DNA from: Phytopythium helicoides
Taxonomy: Eukaryota; Oomycota; Peronosporomycetes; Pythiales; Pythiaceae
Length of the DNA: 64,000 bases
Direction: 5' to 3'
Assembly: GCA_024867545.1 (NCBI GenBank)
Contig: JANFNE010000022.1
Coordinates: 248,001 to 312,000 of the forward strand
How positions within the stretch are numbered: the stretch's first letter is position 1; every line of letters starts with the position of its first letter. Below, in pieces: positions 9,706-21,466 of the stretch. Position numbers and translations under genes: made by a program. The notes under the pieces were generated by a model that was not told the origin of the DNA, searched no databases, and saw only the letters and a list, made by a program, of their open reading frames with translations.

Positions 9706-10488
9706 ATGGCATCGCCCAGCCCTCCCGAGTCGCTTGTGCAATATAGCGACCCGATCTTCACGGGCGAGACGCTTGACCCGGCTCGCAAGCCAACCGATGG
9801 GAAGCCACAGGAATCTGCGCGTGTCGAGGATGTCCTTAACGCCATTTTGCCACCACAGTACGTGTACTGCTGCTGCTGCTGCTGCTGGTTTTGCTCTTGA
9901 AGATTTCATCGATAGTCTGGTGATGATACAGAATGTGGGTAGAGCCCGAGTCAGGCTTCTGGCTGCGGTACGCGTCACCTGTGGCGTCGACACGCTTCGA
10001 CGTGCTCAAGCTACAAGAGGCCTTGGACGCGCGACTGCAAGCCCGCCAGGCTCGCGAGAGCGGGCTATGTCCTGTGCGAGAGGATTTATACTGCCCAGTG
10101 TTTTGACGAGCTCATTCGGCAGGTTACACTCGACAGCCCCGAGCGAGGACTTTTACTGTTGCGTGTACGTGACGAGCTGCGACTTACAACCGATGCCTAC
10201 AAAACGTTGTACGACGCTAGTCTCGCGTTTGGCGTCCGCAAGCAGTTGCAAGCAGAGGAAGGAATGGGGGATTTGGAAGAGCAAATCGACCGCCTCAGGG
10301 CGAAAAAGGCGGAAAGCGAGGCCACACTAGCCGCACTAGCCAACAAGCTCGAGCTTGTTGAGAAACGTGCAGCCGAGCGTCGCGCGCTTCAAGACAAGAA
10401 GTTCAAGGACGAGCTCGATTTCCTCAAGTACCAAGGTCAGCACCTTGATGCGTTCCTGAAGTCTGCGGGCGGTGGTGCAGGAAAGTAG
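9706..10488 (+). CDS. DNALI1: axonemal inner-arm dynein light chain p28
   Basis: The light chain that binds the neck region of monomeric inner-arm dyneins in motile flagella. Exon 1 (9706-9857) gives MASPSPPESL to EDVLNAILPPQ. Intron 1 (9858-9931) contains a CTG run. Exon 2 opens just before WVEPESGFWLRYAS and runs through FDVLKLQEALDARLQARQARESG and CPVREDLY. It continues to AQCFDELIRQVTLDSPERG, LLLLRVRDELRLTTDAY, YDASLAFGVRKQLQAEEG and a coiled-coil tail ending GGGAGK. These match the p28 family block by block, and about 235 residues is the expected size. One surplus T near 10094 shifts frame between DLY and AQCF; removing it restores the family consensus exactly, so it is probably an assembly error. 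It is convergent with CFAP91, 60 bp apart. Confidence 0.95.
9868..9888 (+). repeat. CTG microsatellite in p28 intron
   Basis: About seven CTG units in the first intron of the p28 gene. As it is not coding, expansion would affect only intron length. Confidence 0.85.
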
Positions 10489-10548
10489 GATGTGTAGTTC
10501 CTCTTTCTTAGCTATAATCTCAAACAAACGCAACGGACTATATGTCAC

Positions 10549-12685
10549 CTACTCGTCGTTGTCGTCCGAACCTGTGGCCCCAACAGCGGCAGATGCAACT
10601 GCTTCTTGTAGCAGTGCGTGCGCGGCCGTCACAAACTTGCGCTGCTCCTGCGCAACTTGTTTTCGTACCTGTCTCTCGCTGCACTTGAGGCAGCAGGAAA
10701 CTTGCAACGAGATCGCGCACGACTACATCGTCTGGGTCGCTTTGGGCTTCCAGCGTGGCAACAATCTCTTCGACACGTCCTTCACGCCGAACTTGGAGCT
10801 CTCGCATTGCTTGTAAGTGCGCTTCACGAGAAATTACCCCCGCCAAGGCATCATCCACTAAGTCGCTCGTGGTTTCAAGGTTGACTCGGCTCAAGGCTCG
10901 GTACACCTCATCTTCACGTTCGCGCACGAGCTCCTCCGCTTGCCGCCTGCCTCCTTCCTCGACTTCTCGCTCTCGTCGTGTGCTTACTGCCTGACCCACG
11001 AATGTGCGCAGTCGCTCGACCTCTCGAGACCGATCGAGCGCTTTTGACAACGTGTCCAATAGCTCCGAGACAACTTCTCCCTCGGCACGCCGCCGAGTCG
11101 AGTCTCCCACCCTTCGCTCCGTATCGGGGGCATATCCTTCGTACAGCACACGATCTTCGCTGCGAGCAGCCTCGTCACTGGCTCTGAGCTCGGCAATGAG
11201 CTCTGCCCGTCGCTCTCGGCCGTCGAACATCATATTCTGTACTGCGCGTCCACGACGAGCTTCTGCAGCAACCGGGCAGCCTCCGCCACGTTTTCGTCCT
11301 CGTCGATGCTATCGCTGTGAAGCTTCGCTGCCAATGAGTAATCAGGTGTTGGTGGACGAACGATAGCTTGCTGCTGGCCATGCAGCAGGGTTGCTCGTTT
11401 GACCGGGGACACTGCTGCGCTAGACGGCGCTGGCATACTCGAGACTGCAGCGTCTTCCTCGGCTTGTCGCTCTTTATTCTTCAGTAGCGCCTCCATTTTG
11501 AGCAAATGCGCTTCCACTGCCGCCTGCTTTCTGTCTTTTGAAGTAATTGGCGCTTTCTTCTCGGCTGGCTTGAGCGCTGATGGCGCCAGCATTCTCGTAG
11601 GAACCGCTGCCTCCAGTTCTCGGAGAGAGTCGAGTTCTCGGTATCCACGTGTCTCGATTCCTGCCTCTCGGATACGATTACTCTTACTGGTTGCACTGCT
11701 TCCTGTGATACCAGTCTTGCCATTCCGAGTTGAAGGTGCGTACACTCGCGATCCAAAGTCTCCATATTCACCAATGATGTCTCGCTTGGCGCTGCTCCCA
11801 AGTGATGGAGATGCCAGTGATCGATCAGATTCACCCAATCGCTGGAGCTGAAGCTGCTGCTGATCGCGTTTTTTGGTCAACTTTCGGAGTGCCGCCACTC
11901 TCTGCTGCTGAATGCGTTCTCGCGTATTCTCGAGCTCGTGCACAAGGGACTGGCGCAACGCATCTACTCGCTGCTCTGCCAAGAATTCATGCTCTTGATC
12001 GCGCGCTGCAAGCGCCTGTCGGAGCAACGCGATACGTTGCTCATGCAGAGCATCGATTTCTGCTTCTCGATAAGCCCATTCACGAGTTTCTTGGGCTTCA
12101 AGCATTCGTTTTCGCAGCAAGAAGCTCGCCTCGTCCGTCATAGGAGGCAGTACTGCCTCAAACGCGCGCTTTTTACGGTTCCGCTCAACAAGCTCCACTT
12201 CTGCAAGTCCTGCTGGCAGCTGACCATCGCGGAATTTCAAGTGTGCGAGCGTCGCGATTCTCAGGTGACGCCGACCTCTTTTTTATGGTGTAGTCAGGCG
12301 TGTACGGGTCGGTCTGCGCTTCAGAATCGCGGTACGTAGTCTGGATACCGATTGATCGCATGGCTCCACTTGGGTCAATGTACTCGTCACTTCCATCTTG
12401 TAGGCGTCGACGTTGAGTTGGAGACTTGGAGTTGTTGTTCGGCGGGACAGGTGGCGGTGCCAGTAGCACTTCAGGACGCTCTGCCTGTAGGTGAGGAAGC
12501 ACCGGGCGTTTGAAGAACTTGGCGCGCTCAGGTCCACTGACCTTGTCATAACCGAGAGTCGGATTGCCAGCCCCAGACGCAGGGCCGCTGTTTGTACTCG
12601 CGGTTTTAGATGCTGCGCGGAAAACCCCGCGACGAAAGGAACCGCCGGTGTTTGACACTGTGTAAACCGGATCTGTCGTAGCCAT
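10549..12685 (-). CDS. CFAP91: cilia- and flagella-associated protein 91 (CFAP91/AAT-1)
   Basis: A component of the calmodulin- and spoke-associated complex that docks radial spokes on the axoneme and regulates dynein. The start is ATG 12685 (MATTDPVYTV). Family blocks in order are RSIGIQTTYRDSEAQTDPYTPDY, PE..ATLAHLKFRDGQLPAGLAEVELVERNRKKRAFEAVLPP, and RREWAYREAEIDALHEQR (as read, TREWAYREAEI). These are followed by long coiled coil, QNMMFDGRERRAELIAELR, and an acidic end TGSDDNDE. It is about 710 residues. Three single-base breaks are needed. The first, at about 12257, is one surplus base between PE and ATLAHL. The others lie at about 11240 just before QNMMFDGRERR and at about 10665 in the C-terminal tail. 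The middle part carries polar, probably disordered sequence. The call is firm. Confidence 0.93.
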
Positions 12686-13017
12686 AGCGCTTGCGTGAGT
12701 TGATTGTGCCGAACGGTGGTTAGTGCGTAGACAATAGCGCACCATATACAGCATCAAGCGCACGAGAGGGAGGCACAAACCGCGACATATCACCTTGATG
12801 ATCAGCTCCAAGCAAGGCTGGAAGCCTCGCACAATTAAGTATATATGGCTCACCACTGAGTCGTTTCAATAAGGAGCACCAGCGATAGTAAAGAGCCTAT
12901 CATTTCGGCGAATGGGATGAAAATACGCCGCTGCGCTGAATGACCGTAAAAATAGGAGGTGTCTCCTCACTTGCATGTTGATGATTAGCTTCATGCAAAT
13001 TCATACTCCAGTACCTC
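12686..13017. other. intergenic stretch, CFAP91 / MAPKK
   Basis: About 330 bp between the start of CFAP91 and the end of the kinase gene, both on the minus strand. It should hold the CFAP91 promoter. An alternative frame of the kinase tail runs into it as far as 12900. No other gene is seen. Confidence 0.4.
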
Positions 13018-16000
13018 TCACCTCTCATTGGTCTTGTCACGCTTCTTTCGACGGGAACTAAGCCTCGCCATGCTGTCATGTAGCTTGCGCCAGAATGAAC
13101 TGCGCTCATTACCATCACGACGAACAGGACTTTCGCTCTCTGTCCCAAATAATTGCTGACGGCGGTTGATACCTGGAGATGCAGTCCAACTTTGTGGGGA
13201 GTAGCAGTACTCTTCCAAGAGTTTGTCACTGTAGAAGGCTCGCTTCTGTATCCACAAAATACCCGAACTGTTAGAATCACTATAACCATTCTGTTCGAGG
13301 ATAATGGTTCGCTGACCTCTTCGAATTTCTCGTAGACTGCGTGTACTGGGAGCCCCATCGAGTTCGCTAGACCGAGTTGGAGACTTTTGCCAACATCCGT
13401 GAGCTTTAGCAATTCGTGTTGCAAGAGAAACAACAAGCAAGTTTTACCTCATTTGAATCGGGTCAATCGATATCATTCGTCTGGAATACGTCGGTGTGGC
13501 TTGCGACATAAAGGAGACTCCAAAATCCGACTGCACAGATAGGTGCTTCTGTTAGCACATATTTGTGAATTATACAGCCACATTGATCAACATACCTGAG
13601 GCTGATAAGAAAACTTGGCACAGCGTTCATATAAATGACGGTACGCGGCGTCAGCAAACGCCTCCAAGTCAGCCTCGCGGTCGTCGCACAGCTCTTTTTC
13701 CTCAATAAAGCGAAGCCACTTGCGCCACGAGAGGTATACATTTTAGTCGCGGGGTTTATGTTTAACTCTTCCCCAACGAAGAGCAACTTACCTCATGCAG
13801 AGTCTCGTCTGGCGAATAGGTGTTTACAAACTCATGACGAAGAAGTTCCTCGGCTGATGGCCGATCGTCTGGATCAATCGCCAAGCACTGAACACGACAC
13901 GATTAGAATGAGCAACAAAGATAGACTGGTCGAAGCGCACAAAGATGACTGAGCCTAACCAATTCAATAAACGCGCGGCACGGGGCTGAGAACTGGTCGG
14001 CAGGAAGCTTCAGGGCATCTTCGTTTGCCACCTAGCATTAAAAACGATAACCGTGAGCCAATTCCCAATCGTCCAGTCTGAAGCGCTCACGAAACCCGCA
14101 CCGAGTCTACCAAGCCGAAGAAACCATCTTGCGTCGGGAGAGGGTAGCGACCGAGGGCGACCGAAAGCAGTGCCAGCCCACACGACCAAATGTCGGCTAT
14201 ATGATTCAAACGCACGCATCCATTAGTATATCTCTGAAATGCGGTTAAGTGAGACAGACAGAAACCTGGATAGGAGTAATCGCCCCCGCCAATGCGTTCT
14301 GGTGCCATATAGAGAAGTGTTCCGACAAAAGTCTTGGTCGTTCCTCCACTGTCATTTAATGTGCGTGCCAATCCAAAGTCGGAAATCTTCACTTCACCCT
14401 GACGATTTGTTAGCAGGTTGTGCGGCTTGATATCTCGGTGCACCATGCGCTTTCGATGGATATGTGCAAGTCCTCGCAGCACTCCAATCGCGAGCCGAGC
14501 AATAATTTTCTCGTTTTGACACCCTCCTCGCGTGACAATGTCTTGTAGTGATCCCGTACTCATATACTCCATCACCAAACACATCGAATTTTTTGGCCGA
14601 TCCACGAACGCATCGTAGAAGTAAACGATGTACGGGCTCGGTCTGCATGGATATATAACTATCACGTTGGCATCGATCAATAGATAGTATCTCACAGCTG
14701 GCACTTACGCTGGTCTGGGCTTGTTTTTCCGAGCAGTATCGGCAGGATGTGGACTCTCGCCGTCTGACATAGGTACCAAATTCGAGTATAATGCATGCAA
14801 TTCTCGAACCATTTGTCGCCGCTGTCCTCGCCCATACACCGGCACATCCTTGGATCGGAGCATAACGTTAGAACAACCACCTAGCTGCAGGTGAGGGCAT
14901 TATCGCCCCGACACGCACCTTCACGGCCACCACCTTTAGAGTGGGAATGTGGATTGCTTTGTACACCACGCCAGAAGCGCCCCGCCCAATCTCTTTGACG
15001 CGCTCCAAGTTCTCTTGCAAGTGGAGGCACGCTGCATCCGGCGACGAGATTCCAGCCTCCGACACCGCGACATTTTTCGTTGTGAACATGCCATGATTCG
15101 GCGAGTACGCACTCCAGCGCTATGGCGACCAGCATCTGAATCCCATTTACGCAATAGCATCTGAGAGTGAGCTACCAACAGGTCAGATCACATGTGTAAC
15201 GAGTCAATTGCTTACCAGTAGGAGACTGCAAGTCAGATTCGCCCCCAGAGCTGTTGTAGCTCTGGAAGTTGAGCCGCATATGAGCAGCTTGGGCTGCACT
15301 TGGACCATCTCCGCATTCGACGAACCATTAGCAAAGGCCGCAGCAGCCGCGACCTGAATGGCCTCACGTTTGGCAATCAAACGATTAGCTGCGCGCTGAG
15401 CTCGTTCTTCGGCTTGTTGAGGCGTAGGCATATCTTCAAGTTTGAGCCGCAGCTGCGGTCTCCTTGAGCTGGATGCTGTTTTCAACATTGGTGCTGGCAA
15501 TGGCGACATTAGAGGTGCGCCGCGCGGCGTCATCGGGTCAGTTCGAGGCGTGAAAGCGTCACCACTAGTTGGCGGCGACGCGATACTTGGATGTGTCTGC
15601 TTTCCGCTTATCGCCAGTTCTTGCATGGTGGCTCCAATAGTTGTGTCAACTGCGACTTCAACCTCACTCCGTGTGTCAGCACTGCTAGTAGCGGCATGGA
15701 GCACATCGTTTGACGCAGTTTCCACCAGCAGCGGCTTTGGCCACGTCGCCTGCACTCTCCAGCTCTTTGCACGCGGTAGCCCTGCACCTGCCGGGTTCCG
15801 TGCTGGCAAGGGTTCCTCCTCCTCGTCGGAACAGGAAAGTCGCGATTCATCCAGTCGCACTCCCAGGATTTCACCTCTGCGATACGCAGGTCTCGCGGAC
15901 GAATGTCCGGGAATATGTTCATGATATTCGCGTCGTCCGCCTACGCTCACGCAGCACATATTCCGTCAGCCCGTCTTGACCACCTGCACCTCTCCGGCGC

Positions 16001-16496
16001 CTTCCCTCACCTCTGCGCCAAGATCCGGCGAGGAGCTCGCGCGCTCGGCCAGCCCATACTTGCGGATGGCTCTCTCCAGCGGGTACAACCTGCCGTGGTT
16101 GGCGACCGCGCGGAAGCCGCGGAAGCCCGCGCCCGTGGCCCCCCGCGCGCGGCTGACGTTGTGCTTGTGGTCGTAGTTGACGCTCTCCACCCGCCCACGC
16201 TTGCGCAGGCGCTCCACCATCGCCACTCTGGGCGCGCCGTCCTCCCCATGAGCGTGGCCCGCGGTCGGCGCCGACGCCGGCGCGGCCGCCACGCCGCCCG
16301 CCGTCGCCAGATCGTCCGCCGCCGCGCGCAGATCCGCAGGCGCCGCGTCGTCCACGCCGCCGTCCGAGAGCGCGCGAGCCAGCAGCGCACGCCCCGCCCC
16401 CCGCCTCAGCGCGTCGCCCGACGGCGCTGCCGCCAGCCGCCGCCGCTCGTCGCCCGTCGCCGCGTCCGTCATGCGGCGATCCGGGCCGGCGAGCAT
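13018..16496 (-). CDS. MAP kinase kinase with C-terminal NTF2-like extension
   Basis: A dual-specificity MEK-type kinase. The N-terminal ~370 residues are low-complexity and rich in Ser, Pro and Ala (exons from about 16496 or 16472 to 15217). The catalytic domain follows in short exons: VKEIGRGASGVVYKA (glycine loop), VVAVK (ATP lysine), RQMVRELHALYSNL, MEYMSTGSLQDIV, HRDIKPHNLL, DFGLARTLNDSGGTTKTFVGT with LLYMAPER, ADIWSCGLALLS, and CLAIDPDDRPSAEELLRHEF. The MEYM..GSL and YMAPER motifs favour the STE7/MEK class. After the kinase comes a further domain of ~150 residues: FADAAYRHLYERCAKF, then LQLGLANSMGLPVHAVYEKFEEV and MVIVILTV. It resembles the NTF2-like domain of plant MKK3 proteins, and a basic tail ends the protein. 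The C-terminal reading needs at least one frame shift (about 13280-13440). Kinase identity is firm; the extra domain is inferred. Confidence 0.85.
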
Positions 16497-16842
16497 AAAG
16501 GAGTCGTCTTTTCTATGAGAAGAGAGGCCATCGTAGTGGAGTACCGTAATGGAAAGGCATTCATTGAATGCCATTGCAATTCAAAGAATTGGTGCGCAAA
16601 ACGTCACTACCGTAGTACCGTTTCCAACCGGTCTCCATCGGATTCGATACCGGTTTCCAGCGGATTCGATACCGGTCTCCACTTCAACAAAGTGTCCGGC
16701 TATTTTTTGCGGATCGAAACCAACGCTATTTCCAGTCCCACAACTGCCACCGAGGAGCGCCGAGGTGCCGACTTCGGCTCATTGTGCGATAGAGAGACCA
16801 CACAGCGACCGCCTCGGGGACTGCTTCACGAATTGGCCAGCC
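16497..16842. promoter_or_regulatory. bidirectional promoter, MAPKK / prominin-like gene
   Basis: A 346 bp gap between head-to-head genes. It contains a 7-1-7 inverted repeat at 16558-16572 (gcattcattgaatgc) and a 6-3-6 inverted repeat at 16577-16591 (caattcaaagaattg). The same sequence types recur at 24947-25019 and 46068-46094, again between head-to-head genes. A 22 bp direct repeat follows at 16639. The function as a promoter is inferred from position. Confidence 0.5.
16639..16681 (+). repeat. two-copy 22 bp direct repeat in promoter
   Basis: The unit cggattcgataccggt(t/c)tcca occurs at 16639-16659 and 16661-16681, with a degenerate half-unit (ccggtctccatcgg) just before. It could be a regulatory element or a simple duplication. 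Confidence 0.8.
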
Positions 16843-19775
16843 ATGCTGCGTGGACGGCGATCCCGTGGCGTTCTGGTGCTAGCCGTCGCGTGCGCGATGG
16901 CCTTGGTGAGCAAGCAGGTAGCTGCCGATGCCATGGCGCCTGCAGGGAGCTCTGCTAGCTCCACGACCACGACCACGACCACCACGTCCGGGACGTGCTC
17001 GGCTACGGCCGAGGCGGCATGGCAAGCCACGTGCCCAGCTCGGACCATCAACAACAAGGACTACATCCCGCTGTCAGGTATGGACTACTCGGACATCAAT
17101 ATTGACGAGACCGACATTGAAGCAACCTACAATGCCGCTCGCATCAACGCGCTCAAGCTGAGTGGGCAGGCTGGAAATGCAGCCATGGGCGGAATGCGAA
17201 GAAATCGACGACATGGTATCAGCAGTCGCTGTCGCGGTTCATGACGTACCTCTGCGTCATGTCGTCTGACTCGTCCGAGTTGGAACGATGCGTCAATTCT
17301 TCGAGTCCGTATGCTGCGAAAGACATTGATGGTAATTGCATCATCATGCATGGGGATGGCAACTGCAACGCCAAGGGCATGTGCGAGCGAGAGAGCAACT
17401 GCAAATGGGATGATCCCGTGGCCAATGCTGCAAGTCGCCGAGAACTCTTCACGAGTGCAAACGTGACGACCGCAAAAACGTGGATGGAAAATGGGTATCC
17501 AAAGAGCCTGGCTCCATTTGTCGCGCCTGGCATCGTTTTTGCTGTTTTGACGGCCATTAGTGCGGTCTTCTTTCTGATTATGCGTTGCGTCTTCAACCAG
17601 TGCGGCGGACGCAATCCTCGCGACAAGGGCTACAACCGGTGTGATATCTTGATCCCGAGCATTACCTTCACGGTGTGCTCTCTTGCCGTCTTCATCTGCA
17701 TGGTTGTAACGGCAGCTCAGAACACCAACATCACCGAAGGCGTGAACGGCGTACTCTACTCGCTTAATACGACGCTGGAGAACATTGACATCTTCATCGA
17801 TAATCTCCAGGCACCACTCCAGAGCACAATCAACCAGCTTGCAAATACGACCTCGGCGGTGAATACATCGACGTCTGACCTGAGTTGGATCGCTACTGAT
17901 GGTGATAAGCTGCAGAAGATGCTAGCCGACTACAGCGCCATCTACTCGGCGCAGGGACCATTCCCAAACAAGACCTGCACTTCAGGAAGCTTTGCATGCA
18001 TCTCTTGCCCTGATTCGGTCTGTGGCACGCCGCTGCTATCATTCGTTAACAGCAGCAAGATCCTCGCCAGCAACTCTACAAATGCGACGAACAATCTCGT
18101 TCTCACTCTCCAGAGCGCGTTTGTCAACAGCAGCTCGAGCATCTCGACAAAACTCCGGACTGCAGTCTTGGAGATGTCTGAAATCGCGACTATGACCGAA
18201 AGCTCTCAGGACGTCATCGATGTCATCAAAACGACGTTCAACGACTACTCGTTCTCCCGCAAGGCACTGGTGCTGTCTGTGTTCCTCTTCGGCATGCTTT
18301 CGTCCGTGCTGGGCATCTTTGCGATCTTTAAAGGCGTGTGTACGAAAAACACGGTGTGGGTCCACCTTCTCCACGCAAGCTGGCTGCTCAACGTGCTGGT
18401 GTGCATCCTCGGGTTTGTGCTGTCAGCTTCGCTCTTGGCTGTCGGTGCCGTTTGGTACGATAGTTGCAAGTACATGAACATTCTGCACACAGACATTTCT
18501 CCGTACGTGCCGACCCAGCTGGGATCGATCATGAATGCGTGCTTCAACGACTCGAGTATCTTGGGTCCTTTGGGAATCGACGATGCACTCTCGTTCTCGT
18601 GCAAGCTCGACGACAACTACGATGCGCTAAAGACGATTGACATGTCGACGCTCTCGACGCTTATTGCATCGTACGGCGAGAAAGTGTCCAATTATGACGC
18701 AACCGACTTCAACTTCGACTCAACGCTGTCGCGCTCTCTGTTGACAAAGCTCGCGACGGCACTAAGCGATGCCGGCGTGAAGCCCAAGACAGCGTTCAAC
18801 GCGGATACGGTGCTTACCCCGTGGACCCAATATAGCGGGTCTTCGTCCGACTACAGCTGCACCGCCAAGAACCTGACTTCAGACGACATTCCCATCTGCT
18901 ACATGAATGCAACTTGCGACTCTGTGTCGACAGGCAAGACCAGCACGGTGGTCTCGGCGTGCAAGTCGTCGTTCGGCAATGCGTACTACTACCTGTTGGC
19001 GTTCGACAAGGTGTCGACAATGCTGCAGGAGATGCGCGAGGACCTCATGGGCGACACGGGCAAGTCGTTCTCATCTGCCTGGGCGTACGACCTGTCGATC
19101 CGCGAGTTCGCGCAGACGTACGTGTCGAACCTGGCGGCCGTCAAAACGGCGAAGCTGGACCCGCTGCTAGAGACCGGCGGCGACGTGCGCAAGGTGCTGA
19201 CGTCCGTGGAGACGGCGCGGTGCTCGGAGAGCTGCGGCTGGATCAACATCTCGTACAACACGGTGTACGACTCGCTGTGCAACGACATCCTGGGCACGAC
19301 GCTGGCCATCTCGCTGTGCGTCTTCTTCCTGTGCCTGTTCCTGCTGCCCATGATCTTCACGGCCATCACGCTGCAGAAGCGCCTGCGCGGCGTCAAGAAG
19401 GGCACGTACGAGCAGCTCGAGCGCCGCCTGCAGGACCTGGAGAACCGCAGCCGCGACGCGCGCGCCAAGGGCGGCCGCAGCTCCGGCTCGGGCAAGGTCG
19501 TCGACCTCTTCAAGTCCAAGCTCAACCTGGACTCCACCTTAGAGCTCAGAATGCAACAATGCATCAGAATATATTTCATTTCCACCAATCACACGCCTTC
19601 TTGGTTCCACTTTCCACCAATGGGCGAGCGCCCGCGCGTTTCTATTGAAGTCGCCTCCGTCTCGTCACTTCCAGAACCCTCGCTCGCCCCCGCTCCTCCT
19701 CGATCGCCATGGCGCCAGTCCCGTCGCGAGCCATGCGCGAGGTGCTGGTGCTGGGCGGCGGCATCTCGGGGCTGA
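16843..19775 (+). CDS. five-pass membrane glycoprotein of prominin-like topology
   Basis: The ATG at 16843 opens a signal peptide (VLVLAVACAMALVSKQVAA), then a Thr run and a Cys-containing ectodomain. TM1 is about FVAPGIVFAVLTAISAVFF, followed by a Cys-containing cytosolic turn (RCVFNQCGG). TM2 is near ILIPSITFTVCSLAVFICM, then comes a ~190-residue loop with many N-glycosylation sequons. TM3 is LVLSVFLFGMLSSVLGIFAIF, TM4 is LLNVLVCILGFVLSASLLA, a second ~240-residue Cys-rich loop follows, and TM5 is AISLCVFFLCLFLLPMIF before a charged tail. A signal peptide, five TMs and two large glycosylated loops are the prominin layout; sequence-level homology is not proven. A frame break lies near 17195 (before KKSTTWYQQSLSRF). 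The open frame runs to 19775 over the next gene's start, so the true stop is probably near 19550 and masked. Confidence 0.65.
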
Positions 19776-21466
19776 GCCTCGCGCTCTTCCTGCGCCAGGC
19801 GCTGGCGCGGCTGCCGCGCGCGGCCGCGGCGCTCGAGACGCCCACGCGCATCCGCGTGCTGGACGCGGCGCCCAAGGCCGGCGGCTGGGTGCAGACGGCC
19901 ACGCGCGACGGCTTTTTGTTCGAGGAAGGGCCGCGCGGGCTTCCGGCCCTCGCGCAACGGCGCAGAGATGCTGCGCCTCGTGGAGCAGCTCGGCCTGCAG
20001 CAGGAGATGGCGGCCGTGGACCCGGCCGCGCACGCGCGCTACATCCTGCGTAACGGCAAGGTCGAGGTGCGGCGCGGCGTGCTCGCACTGGAGCCGTTGT
20101 GGAGCTGTAGAGTGCTCACCGATGTGTATTGCCGCAGAAAATACCGTCGACTATCATGGAGGCGCTGCGCTGGCCGCTCGCGGGGCAGGTGCTCAAAGCT
20201 GGCATCCACGAGTTCTTCACCGCCAAGGGATCGGTGCGTTTGCATTCAGTGGCAAAGTAGTGAGTCATCCTGACGTCGCTTATTTTTCTCTCTCTCAGGG
20301 TGCCGACGAGTCCATTTACGACTTCACCGCTCGGCGGTTCAGCCCGGTCGTGGCCGAGCGCCTGCTGGACCCCATGTCGTCGGGTATCTTTGGTGGTGAC
20401 ATCCGCTACCTGTCGATGCGAGCGTGCTTCAAGATGCTGGTCGACCTGGAGCAGAACCACGGATCTGTTGTTCGCGGCATGCTCTTTGGCGGGGGATCCA
20501 AGAGCGATACGCTGCTGGATGGCACTCCTAAGTCGGACTTCATTCGCCAGCATGAAAAGTCAGTCAGTGTCAGCTTCCGTGACGGTATGTCGACTTTGAT
20601 TCGGGCCATGGAACAGGAGATCAAGGTACAGGCTATTTATTTGGTCACGCTCACTCTCTTGTTTGGTATCAACTAACAACGCTTTGCGGTTTGGACAGAA
20701 CGATGCGCTGTCAGAGTTCCAGACCAACACCCGTGTCGTTCAAGTCGAGGCCAAGGCGGCACCGCTCTCATCCTCTCCGTCCAGCTCCTCGTTTGTTGTT
20801 ACGACAGAGGACACAGCAACGGGTAGACTCGAGCAAGTGACGGCGTCCCATGTTATCTCGACTATTCCAGCCTGCTACTTAGCCCCAGCTGTTCGCAGTA
20901 CTATTCCCAAACTCGCAGCTGCCTTGGACGAGATCAAATTTGTCGACATGGCCATGGTCCACGTTGGCTTCCACGACCGCGCTCACTCCACCGACGGTTT
21001 TGGCTACCTTGTCCCCACTGCAGAACGTGAGCGAATGCTTGGGGTCGTGTTCGACTCCAACACCTTTCCGGTTCAGAATTCGGCAGCAGGGAGCCTCAAG
21101 AGCGAGTTTCAGACGCGCCTAACCGTCATGGCAGGCGGAGCGCATTTTCCTGACATTTTGTCGCAATCAGAGGATGCGATCCGAGATATTGCTCTCGATG
21201 CGATCCGACGACACATCGACATCACTCGTAAGCCGGACTTTGCTCGCGTTTTGACGATGCGTAACGCCATCCCCCAGTACCACGTTGACTTTGAGTCAAC
21301 AGTCGCTCGGGTTGAGAAAGAGGCTGCGCGTCATGCACCAGGGTTGCTGCTCGGAGGCAACAGTCTGTACGGCATCGGTCTCGCCGATGCAGTAACGCGC
21401 TCCAAGCAAGTTGCCATGGACTTCACGGCTTCGTTAACTGGGGGTATTGGTGGTGGCTTGAGGTAA
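19709..21466 (+). CDS. PPOX: protoporphyrinogen oxidase
   Basis: Oxidises protoporphyrinogen IX to protoporphyrin IX, the penultimate step of haem synthesis, using FAD at the mitochondrial inner membrane. From ATG 19709 the FAD-binding fold appears as VLVLGGGISGLSLALFL, RVLDAAPKAGGW, FEEGPRGF, then NGAEMLRLVEQLGL. Later blocks are DESIYDFTARRFSPVVAERLLDP, SGIFGGDIRYLSMRACF, VISTIPACYLAP, and the C-terminal LLLGGNSLYGIGLADAV typical of HemY/PPOX. Introns lie at 20234-20298 and 20626-20698; the joint at about 20096-20136 is unclear. A surplus base near 19954 shifts frame between GPRG and FRPSRNGAEM. No cleavable targeting peptide is obvious; the protein starts almost directly with the FAD fold. 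About 520 residues is near family size. Confidence 0.93.
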
